A stretch of 64,000 nt of DNA from Shimia sp. R9_2 (GTDB lineage: Bacteria; Pseudomonadota; Alphaproteobacteria; Rhodobacterales; Rhodobacteraceae): positions 186,001 to 250,000 of the forward strand of contig NZ_JAGHRO010000004.1 of the NCBI RefSeq assembly GCF_017743735.1, written 5' to 3'. A program made the position numbers and the translations under genes. This document shows, piece after piece, positions 57,851-64,000 of the stretch (the stretch's first letter is position 1; each line of letters starts with the position of its first letter). The notes under the pieces are model-generated. The model was not told the origin of the DNA. It saw only the letters and a list, made by a program, of their open reading frames with translations, and ran no database searches.

Positions 57851-59113
57851 TCACTGCCGGACCAACGCCCGCGCCGCCTTGTCGTCCTCCACCCAGGCCA
57901 TCAGCCCGTCACGCAAGCCCGCCGCCATCGCCGCGCGCCAGCCCGGATCCTGCAGATTGGCCAGATCACGTTGCGATGACATAAAGCCCAGCTCCACCAG
58001 AACCGAGGGCACATCCGCCGCCTTAAGGACAGAAAAAGCCCCTTCCCTCATCGGCTTACGATTCAAAGTTACGGTGCTTTCCTTCAGCGCATCCACCAAG
58101 GAGCGCGCCAGCCTGTCGGTGCGCGGCTCGGTCTCCATACGCGCCAGATCAAGCAGCACATCGGTCACCTCATCATCCGCACCGGACAGATCCACACCGG
58201 AGAGGATATCCGCCCGGTCATGGCGCTCCGCCAGCAGGGCTGAGGCCGCATCGCTGGCATCGTCAGACAGGGTGTAGATCGTAGCCCCCTTGGCATTGCC
58301 CTGGCTCAGACTGTCGGCATGCAGCGACAAAAACACATCCACCTGATGCTGATGCGCCAGCGCGACGCGGCGCTCCAGCGAGACAAATTCATCCGCATCC
58401 CGCGTCATCACCACCTCAAAGCCACCCGAACGGCGCAGAAGATCCCGCAGCTCGCGCGCAAACAGCAGCATCAGGTCTTTCTCCTGCGTCTCGCCCCGCT
58501 CCGCCCCCGGATCAATCCCGCCATGGCCCGGATCAATCATCACTTTGGTTGGCGCCCAATCCGGCCGTGCCTCAGGCGCAGGCTCCGTGGCCGGGGCCGG
58601 CAGATCCCAGCGCGGATCATAAGGCGCCCCTGCCTCTGCGGCAAACGCAGCCGCCTCGGTTGGGGTCAGCAGCAGCGACAGGCGTGCGCGCCCCGTGGCC
58701 TCCGCCACCGACATCTCAGCGCTTTGCACCTTCAACGGCGCAGCCAGATCCAGCACCATGCGGCTCCAGCCCGGGCGATAGGCCCCAAAGCGCACCGCCT
58801 CGACCCCTTCGGCAGCCCCAAGCTCGGCCGCCTCAAGCTGCCCCCAGTCAATCTCGCGGAAATCCAGCACCACGCGGCGCGGCGCATCCAGCGTGAACAC
58901 CCGCCAGGGCACCCCCTGGCTCAGGCTCAACTCCAACGCCGCGGCCCCGCGGCGTGCGTCAGACAGGCCGCTTTGCGCCACATCCAGCCGTGCCAGCGCC
59001 GAGAAGCCCTCTTCCTGCGCAGCCCCTGCCACCGGTGCCAGACACACAGTCAGCGCCAAAGCCGCCCCACGTGCCAAAGCCTGAATGCCGCCCGCTCTCT
59101 TGCCAAAAATCAT
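57851..59113 (-). CDS. amiC: N-acetylmuramoyl-L-alanine amidase with AMIN domain
   Basis: A periplasmic Zn-dependent amidase that cuts the peptide from septal peptidoglycan. The 420-residue product (ATG 59113, MIFGKRAGGIQALARGAALA) has a signal peptide (LALTVCLAPVAGAAQ). An AMIN domain covers about 30-160 (LELSLSQGVPWRVFTLDAPRRVVLDF). The Amidase_3 domain starts near 180 with zinc ligands His in MIDPGHGGIDPG, Glu in GAERGETQEKDL, and His in LSLHADSLS, plus the catalytic Glu in PSVLVELGFMSS. A hairpin element, copy E, lies upstream. It precedes the NUDIX gene. Confidence 0.94.
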   Translation of the reverse strand: MIFGKRAGGIQALARGAALALTVCLAPVAGAAQEEGFSALARLDVAQSGLSDARRGAAALELSLSQGVPWRVFTLDAPRRVVLDFREIDWGQLEAAELGAAEGVEAVRFGAYRPGWSRMVLDLAAPLKVQSAEMSVAEATGRARLSLLLTPTEAAAFAAEAGAPYDPRWDLPAPATEPAPEARPDWAPTKVMIDPGHGGIDPGAERGETQEKDLMLLFARELRDLLRRSGGFEVVMTRDADEFVSLERRVALAHQHQVDVFLSLHADSLSQGNAKGATIYTLSDDASDAASALLAERHDRADILSGVDLSGADDEVTDVLLDLARMETEPRTDRLARSLVDALKESTVTLNRKPMREGAFSVLKAADVPSVLVELGFMSSQRDLANLQDPGWRAAMAAGLRDGLMAWVEDDKAARALVRQ

Positions 59114-59202
59114 GCTCGTCTCACCGCTCTTGCGCGTTCTTGTTGGCCAGAGCCTACACCAGCCGCGCGCCGCTCGCCACGACAGACTTGCGCAGCTCAC
59201 GC

Positions 59203-59267
59203 GGCCTTCCTCTTGCCGAAAATATCCCGGGGTGAATTGGCCCGAAGGGGCAAGAGGGGCTGGCCCC
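59203..59267 (-). repeat. Intergenic hairpin element, copy E (diverged)
   Basis: Minus strand: GGGGCCAGCCCCTCTTG, hairpin GCCCC-TTC-GGGCC, AATTCACCCCGGGATATTT, CGGCAAGAGGAAG. It keeps the CCCGGGATATTT block but has a different stem and end. It lies downstream of the aminotransferase gene in the same orientation. Confidence 0.7.
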
Positions 59268-59301
59268 TCCCTGCCCGTTCGATACCTTAATTCAGGCGAT
59301 G

Positions 59302-60453
59302 CTAAACCGCCCCGCGCGCCGCCATGAAGCGTTGCAAGCGCGCCAAGCCTTCCGCGATGTCCTCTGTGCTGCGCGCATAAGAAAAGCGCAGCGTCTGATG
59401 CCCGCGCACGGGATCAAAATCGAGCCCCGGCGTCACCGCGACTCCGGCCTGCTCCAGGATCTCCTGCGCAAAGGCGCGGCTGTCGTTGGTGTAATCGCTC
59501 ACATCCACATAGACATAAAACGCCCCGTCCGGTGGCGCGAATTTGGAAAAGCCCGCTTTGGGCAGTCCCTCGATCATCATGGCGCGGTTGGCGCGGTAGA
59601 CCGCCATATTGGCTTCCAGCTCGTCGTGACAATCCATCGCCGCCAATGCTGCCACCTGACTTGCGTGTGGCGCGCAAATAAACATGTTCTGCGCCAGCCG
59701 CTCCACCTTGCGCACGTGGTCCTCCGGCACCACCATCCAGCCCACACGCCAGCCGGTCATGCTGAAATATTTGGAGAATGAGTTGATCACATAGCACTCA
59801 TCGGTCAGCTCCAGCGCGGTGACCGCTTTGGCCTCATACTCAATGCCGTGATAGATCTCATCGCTGATGAAGGCGGCGTCTTTCTCCTGACAGAGGTCAA
59901 TCAGCGCCTCCATCGCGGCTGTGTCGAGCATCGTGCCTGTGGGGTTGGCCGGAGAGGCCACCATCAGCCCCTCAAAATCCATTGCGCGCAGATCCTCAGG
60001 CACCGGCTGCAGGCGGTTCTGCGGTGCGGTCTGGATATCCAGTGGCTCAAGGCTCAGCGCTTTGAGGATCTGGCGGTAGCTCGGATAGCCCGGCGCGCCA
60101 ATCGCCACACGTTCGCCCGCGTCAAACAGCGCAGAAAACGCCAGCACAAACGCCCCCGAAGAGCCCGGCGTCACGATCACACGGTTGGGGTTCAGATCCA
60201 CATTGTACCAGTCGCCATAAAGCTTGGCGATGCGCGCACGCAGCTCCGGAATGCCCAAGGCCACCGTATAGCCAAGCGCGCCTTGCTCCATCTGTTGGCT
60301 CAGCGCATGGCGCGCGGCTTGCGGCGCGGCGGTGCCCGGCTGGCCCACTTCCATATGTATGATGTGGCGTCCGGCTTCCTCGGCCTGACGCGCCGCTTCC
60401 ATCACATCCATCACAATGAAGGGATCAACCGCCCCACGTCTTGAGTTCCGCAT
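59302..60453 (-). CDS. Pyridoxal-phosphate aminotransferase (class I/II)
   Basis: A 383-residue fold-type I aminotransferase. AGGGA lies eight bases before ATG 60453. The PLP lysine is in NSFSKYFSMTGWRVGWMV (near residue 232-249), with SPANPTGTML near 165-174 and the conserved DEIYHGIEYEAK near 198-209. The C-terminal GHQTLRFSYARSTEDIAEGL carries the substrate-carboxylate arginine. Substrates are probably aspartate, aromatic or branched amino acids, but cannot be set by eye. It is divergent from the M48-TPR gene (24 bp between starts). Confidence 0.92.
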   Translation of the reverse strand: MRNSRRGAVDPFIVMDVMEAARQAEEAGRHIIHMEVGQPGTAAPQAARHALSQQMEQGALGYTVALGIPELRARIAKLYGDWYNVDLNPNRVIVTPGSSGAFVLAFSALFDAGERVAIGAPGYPSYRQILKALSLEPLDIQTAPQNRLQPVPEDLRAMDFEGLMVASPANPTGTMLDTAAMEALIDLCQEKDAAFISDEIYHGIEYEAKAVTALELTDECYVINSFSKYFSMTGWRVGWMVVPEDHVRKVERLAQNMFICAPHASQVAALAAMDCHDELEANMAVYRANRAMMIEGLPKAGFSKFAPPDGAFYVYVDVSDYTNDSRAFAQEILEQAGVAVTPGLDFDPVRGHQTLRFSYARSTEDIAEGLARLQRFMAARGAV

Positions 60454-60476
60454 GAATTTGTTCCCTAGTGTCGCTC

Positions 60477-61841
60477 ATGAGGTTTCACCGCGAAATGACG
60501 GCGCCGTCAATCACCGCTTTGCGCATCCATGCCGTCACTCTGGTGACGCTGCTTGCCCTGTTGATCACCACCCCGATGGCCCGGGCGGTTTCGCTGATCC
60601 GCGACCCGGATATCGAATACGCCCTGAGCAGAATGGCCGCCCCCATTCTGACGGCTGCGGGCCTTGGTGGTAACGTCAAAATCCTTCTGGTGAACGACAA
60701 CAGCCTCAACGCCTTTGTTGTTGATCCGCAACATATTTTCATCCACACCGGCATGATCATGCGGATGGAAACGCCGGAGATGCTGCAGGCGGTGATCGCC
60801 CATGAGGCGGCCCATATCGCCAACGGTCACCTGACCCGCCGCATCGCCAACCTTGATTCGGCACGCAATGCTTCAACCCTTGGTTTGGCCCTTGCGCTGG
60901 CTGCCGCTGCGGCGTCGGGCCGCGGCGATGTCGCCGCCGGTGTCGCGCTTGGCACCCAAAGCTCTGCCCTTCGGCAATTTCTCGCCCACACACGGGCAGA
61001 AGAAGCCTCCGCCGACCAATCCGCCGTGCGCTACATGGCCTCTGCCGGGATCGACCCTGCGGGCGCTGTCGATGTGCACCAGCTCTTTGTTGGCCAGGAG
61101 CTGCTGAATGTCTCCCGCCAGGATCCTTACATGCGTTCCCACCCACTGTCGCGTGACCGGGTGCGCGCCATGGAACGCTTTGTCGCCGCCTACACCGGCA
61201 AAAGCCGCCCGCAGCCGGAAATGGACTATTGGTACGACCGGGCGCGCTCCAAGATCACCGCGTTCATGCGCCCGACCAAATGGACCTTGCAACGCGCCAG
61301 TGAAAGCCGCGCTGACGACGTGCGCCACATGCGCCTTGCGGTGGCCTATCATCGCCAGCAGAACAGCTCTGAGGCGCTGGCCCATATCAACAAGGCCATC
61401 GCGCTGCGCCCCAATGATGCCTTCTACTACGAACTCAAAGGCCAGATCCTGCTGGAAAGCCGCCAGTTCCAAAGCGCGGTGACCGCCTATCGCAAGGCCG
61501 CAGAGCTTGAACCGCGCAATCCGCTGATCCTTGGCGGGCTGGGGCGCTCCTTGTTGACGGTGAACCGCCCCAAAGAGGCGCTCAAACATCTGGAGAATGC
61601 GCGGGCGCGTGACTTCCGCAATGCCAAGCTGCTTCGCGATCTCGGCTCCGCCTATGCCCAGACCGGCCAGCCCGGCATGGCCTCTCTGGCCACGGCAGAG
61701 CGCTATGCCCTTGCCAACCGCCTCAAAGATGCCGACATACACGCCCAACGCGCCCTGACCCGCCTGCCGCGCGGATCAAGCGCCGCACGCCGTGCTCAAG
61801 ACATCGTGTCCGCTGCAAAGCGTGCCCAAAAGAAAAAGTGA
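60477..61841 (+). CDS. Periplasmic M48 metallopeptidase with TPR domain (BepA-like)
   Basis: A 454-residue protease, start ATG 60477 (MRFHREMTAPSITALRIHAV); ATG 60495 is also possible. A signal peptide ends near VTLLALLITTPMARA. The zinc motif is HEAAH at 109-113 (AVIAHEAAHIANGHLTRR), and the third ligand Glu is in EEASADQSAVRYMASAGID near 175-193. A TPR/coil domain follows (EALAHINKAIALRPNDAFYY, QSAVTAYRKAAELEPRNPLI). BepA-type proteases degrade or assist assembly of outer-membrane proteins such as LptD. It is 14 bp upstream of the DsbA-like gene, so oxidative folding and quality control may be coupled. Confidence 0.93.
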   Translation: MRFHREMTAPSITALRIHAVTLVTLLALLITTPMARAVSLIRDPDIEYALSRMAAPILTAAGLGGNVKILLVNDNSLNAFVVDPQHIFIHTGMIMRMETPEMLQAVIAHEAAHIANGHLTRRIANLDSARNASTLGLALALAAAAASGRGDVAAGVALGTQSSALRQFLAHTRAEEASADQSAVRYMASAGIDPAGAVDVHQLFVGQELLNVSRQDPYMRSHPLSRDRVRAMERFVAAYTGKSRPQPEMDYWYDRARSKITAFMRPTKWTLQRASESRADDVRHMRLAVAYHRQQNSSEALAHINKAIALRPNDAFYYELKGQILLESRQFQSAVTAYRKAAELEPRNPLILGGLGRSLLTVNRPKEALKHLENARARDFRNAKLLRDLGSAYAQTGQPGMASLATAERYALANRLKDADIHAQRALTRLPRGSSAARRAQDIVSAAKRAQKKK

Positions 61842-61855
61842 TGGAGAAACCCCAG

Positions 61856-62602
61856 ATGAAACACCTTTTCGCCCCCGCCCTCGTCGCCCTCGGGCTCAGC
61901 GCCACCTCTGCGATGGCCTTTGACATCGACAGCATGTCTGAAGAAGAGCGCGGCGCGTTTCGCGATGAAATCCGCGCCTACCTGCTCGAAAACCCCGAAG
62001 TGATCATGGAGGCCGTCGCCATCCTTCAGGCGCGTCAGGAGCAGACGCAGGAGCAGGATGACCTCGCGCTGGTCGCGGCCAACACCGAGCGCCTGTTCAA
62101 CGACGGCTACAGCTGGGAAGGTGGCAACCCTGCGGGCGACATCACGCTGGTGGAATTTGTCGACTACCGCTGCGGCTACTGCCGTAAGGCGCATGACGAG
62201 GTGGCAGAGCTGATCAAATCTGACGGCAACATCCGCTTCATCGTCAAAGAATACCCGATCCTGGGCGAAGCTTCCGAGCTGAGCTCCCGCTTTGCCATCG
62301 CCGTGAAGCAGAAGCTGGGCAATGAGTCCTACAAGCTGGCCCATGACGCGCTGATCAAAATGCGCGGTGACGTGACCGAGCGCTCCCTGACCCGCCTGTC
62401 CAAAGGCCTCGGCTTTGACGCCGCCCCGCTGCTTGCGCATATGAACAGCGACGAGGTCACTGAGGAGATCATGACCACCCGCCTGCTCGCACGTGACATG
62501 CGGATCACCGGCACGCCCTCCTTTGTGATGCAAGACGAGATGCTGCGCGGCTACGTTCCACTGGAAGGCATGCGCTCCATCGTGGCTGACAAACGCGGCT
62601 AA
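61856..62602 (+). CDS. DsbA-family thiol:disulfide oxidoreductase
   Basis: A 248-residue periplasmic thioredoxin-fold protein. ATG 61856 (MKHLFAPALVALGLSATSAM) has GGAG nine bases upstream, and a signal peptide ends near ATSAMAFD. A helical N-terminal stalk (EEERGAFRDEIRAYLLENPE) precedes the redox centre CGYC at 106-109 (EFVDYRCGYCRKAHDEV). A cis-proline loop is visible in ITGTPSFVMQDEMLRGYVPL near 215-234. The stalk-plus-CxxC arrangement resembles the DsbG/ScsC-like or Com1-like group that isomerises or oxidises disulfides. It is paired with the M48-TPR protease. Confidence 0.92.
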   Translation: MKHLFAPALVALGLSATSAMAFDIDSMSEEERGAFRDEIRAYLLENPEVIMEAVAILQARQEQTQEQDDLALVAANTERLFNDGYSWEGGNPAGDITLVEFVDYRCGYCRKAHDEVAELIKSDGNIRFIVKEYPILGEASELSSRFAIAVKQKLGNESYKLAHDALIKMRGDVTERSLTRLSKGLGFDAAPLLAHMNSDEVTEEIMTTRLLARDMRITGTPSFVMQDEMLRGYVPLEGMRSIVADKRG

Positions 62603-62630
62603 TCCGCCCTGCCTTCTTTCCAAAAACAAA

Positions 62631-62657
62631 AGCAGCGGCCCGGCCGCTGCTTTTTTT
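62631..62657 (+). terminator. Intrinsic terminator after the DsbA gene
   Basis: AGCAGCGG (62631-62638) pairs with CCGCTGCT (62644-62651) around a short GC loop, followed by TTTTTTT. Confidence 0.9.
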
Positions 62658-62667
62658 GTGGTGCAGT

Positions 62668-62785
62668 GTTGCGCAACGTGCGGCGCGTTAAACCGCCAAA
62701 ATCGCGATTTTGCGCCTACGCAATACCGTAGGGATACCGACGCGATACCGACGTCCCGTTTTGGCCCCGTCTGGCGCCGTTAACC
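62668..62785 (-). repeat. Dispersed intergenic repeat R2 (inverted copy of R1)
   Basis: Minus strand: GGTTAACG at its start, then GGTATC (62749), GGTATC (62738) and GGTATT (62727) at an exact 11-bp step, then TTGCGTAGGCGC. It also contains the 14-bp perfect palindrome AAAATCGCGATTTT (62698-62711) and GTTGCGCAAC. It lies between convergent dsbA and ispG genes. Confidence 0.8.
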
Positions 62786-62805
62786 TTTGGCGCAAAAATC
62801 GGAAC

Positions 62806-63936
62806 TTATTCCGCAGCCTCTGCTGCGGCCTTCGCCGCTTCCAGCTCTGCCGCCTTGGCTTCCACCTGCTCAACGATATGTTCCACCATATCGTCGTTGG
62901 ACATCCGGTGGCTCTGCTTCCCGGCAAGATAGACCATGCCGTTGCCATTGCCGCCACCGGTCCAGCCCACGTCGGTCATCAGCGCCTCACCCGGACCGTT
63001 CACAACGCAGCCAATGATCGACAGGCTCATCGGCGTGTGAATATGCGCGAGCCTTTCTTCCAATGTTTCCACGGTCTTAATCACATCAAACCCTTGGCGG
63101 GCGCAGCTTGGGCAGCTGATGATATTGACCCCACGGTGACGCAGGCCAAGGCTTTTGAGGATCTCAAAGCCGACCTTCACCTCTTCCACCGGATCGGCAC
63201 TCAGGCTCACGCGCAGGGTGTCGCCGATCCCCATCCACAGTAGTTGGCCAAGGCCAATCGCGGATTTGATCGTGCCGCTGACAAAGCCGCCCGCCTCGGT
63301 GATGCCAAGGTGGATCGGCGCATCTGTCGCGTCCGCAAGCAGCTGATAGGCGGCTGCCGACATAAAGACATCAGAGGCTTTCACCGAGATTTTGAACTCG
63401 TGAAAATCGTTATCTTGCAAGATCTTAATATGGTCGAGACCACTCTCCACCATCGCATCCGGGCACGGCTCACCATATTTTTCCAAAAGGTGTTTCTCAA
63501 GGCTGCCGGCATTCACCCCGATACGGATAGAGCACCCGTGATCCTTGGCCGCCGCAATCACCTCTTTGACGCGCTTCTCATCACCGATGTTGCCCGGATT
63601 GATCCGCAGGCAGGCCGCACCGGCCTCCGCCGCCTCAATCGCACGTTTGTAGTGGAAGTGAATATCCGCCACGATCGGCACAGGGCTTTCTTTTGTGATT
63701 TCTTTCAAGGCCTTGGTGGCAGCCTCATCAGGTGCTGAGATACGGACGATATCCGCTCCGGCCTCTGCTGCGGCCAGCACTTGCCCCAAGGTGGCCTTCA
63801 CATCACCGCTGTCGGTGTTGGTCATGGTCTGCACCGCAATCGGGGCATCGCCGCCCACAGGCACATTGCCCACCATGATCTGGCGCGACTTGCGTCGCTC
63901 GATATTACGCCAAGGGCGAATGTGGTTCATCGACAT
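62806..63936 (-). CDS. ispG: 4-hydroxy-3-methylbut-2-en-1-yl diphosphate synthase
   Basis: IspG (GcpE) is the [4Fe-4S] enzyme of the MEP isoprenoid pathway, converting MEcPP to HMBPP. The 376-residue product (ATG 63936, [17 protein letters not shown]) has AGGGGG upstream. The TIM-barrel N-terminal domain includes [18 protein letters not shown] and [18 protein letters not shown]. The cluster cysteines are in [14 protein letters not shown] and [18 protein letters not shown] near residues 260-310. The alanine-rich C-terminus ends AAAEAAE. The upstream 64 bases to the window edge hold no clear gene. Confidence 0.96.
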   Translation of the reverse strand: MSMNHIRPWRNIERRKSRQIMVGNVPVGGDAPIAVQTMTNTDSGDVKATLGQVLAAAEAGADIVRISAPDEAATKALKEITKESPVPIVADIHFHYKRAIEAAEAGAACLRINPGNIGDEKRVKEVIAAAKDHGCSIRIGVNAGSLEKHLLEKYGEPCPDAMVESGLDHIKILQDNDFHEFKISVKASDVFMSAAAYQLLADATDAPIHLGITEAGGFVSGTIKSAIGLGQLLWMGIGDTLRVSLSADPVEEVKVGFEILKSLGLRHRGVNIISCPSCARQGFDVIKTVETLEERLAHIHTPMSLSIIGCVVNGPGEALMTDVGWTGGGNGNGMVYLAGKQSHRMSNDDMVEHIVEQVEAKAAELEAAKAAAEAAE

Positions 63937-64000
63937 GGCAGGCCCCCTCATCAGAGCATGGAAACAGCTTTCTGCCTATCTAGTCGCTCTGCACAGTCGG

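Noticed and set aside
13432..59267. The hairpin elements A-E as a CRISPR array
   Set aside because: Copies are isolated, far apart, in both orientations and without regular spacers; no cas genes are present.

Overview
The window reads as a chromosomal stretch from a marine alphaproteobacterium of the Roseobacter group (Rhodobacteraceae). This is inferred from overall high GC, a Lrp-type PutR facing a long bifunctional putA, a DksA that has lost most zinc-finger cysteines, DUF2927, DUF2852 and Hint_2 family proteins, a DctPQM TRAP transporter, and the amiC/mrcA/prfB neighbourhood. No phage, insertion sequence, plasmid origin or CRISPR array was seen. About 61 protein genes, one tRNA-Leu, one leader peptide, many terminators and two families of dispersed intergenic repeats can be supported.

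Layout. 1-9.6 kb: the 3' part of metG, a small membrane peptide, tRNA-Leu(UAA), a TPR protein, putR/putA (proline catabolism), a rhomboid protease with a GFA-type zinc protein, suhB and an MDR oxidoreductase. 9.7-18.4 kb: a Hint-domain protein, a divergent MetR-like regulator and metF, a thioesterase, dtd, small enzymes, glpK, a flavoprotein monooxygenase and dksA. 18.5-24.2 kb: a MoxR ATPase and its VWA partner (CoxE-like) bracketing an acetyltransferase, a DUF2927 lipoprotein and a 55-residue membrane protein, then an M48 protease. 24.2-33 kb: a PIN-domain protein, an RlmI-like methyltransferase, glnE, a YbaK-type editing protein, DUF2852 and RDD membrane proteins, and an AT-richer orphan gene. 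33.1-40 kb: a TRAP operon transcribed away from a two-component system that probably controls it. 40.4-43 kb: ilvBN behind a classical translational attenuator. 43-50 kb: an XRE regulator, a Rieske oxygenase, a DUF2189 membrane protein, an amidase and prfB. 50-64 kb: a membrane diguanylate cyclase, a second Hint protein, mrcA (PBP1A), an AT-rich orphan gene plus a NUDIX hydrolase between mrcA and amiC, an aminotransferase, a periplasmic M48-TPR protease with a DsbA-like protein, and ispG.

The most interesting non-coding signals are: (1) the ilvBN attenuator with a 15-residue leader peptide carrying Leu-Val-Val-Ile-Leu; (2) two identical-architecture operators, ATGTRAA-N5-TTYACAT, 58 bp apart in front of the DUF2852 gene; (3) a five-copy intergenic hairpin element whose stem covaries while its flanks stay fixed; (4) a second intergenic repeat with three GGTAT-type motifs spaced exactly 11 bp, present at two convergent gene junctions about 53 kb apart; (5) paired CTAC/GTAG palindromes between the TRAP operon and its two-component system; and (6) a U-tailed hairpin on the minus strand with no minus-strand gene to terminate. 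Gene functions come from motif recognition by eye. No homology search, RNA folding or expression data were available, and base-composition remarks are visual estimates.
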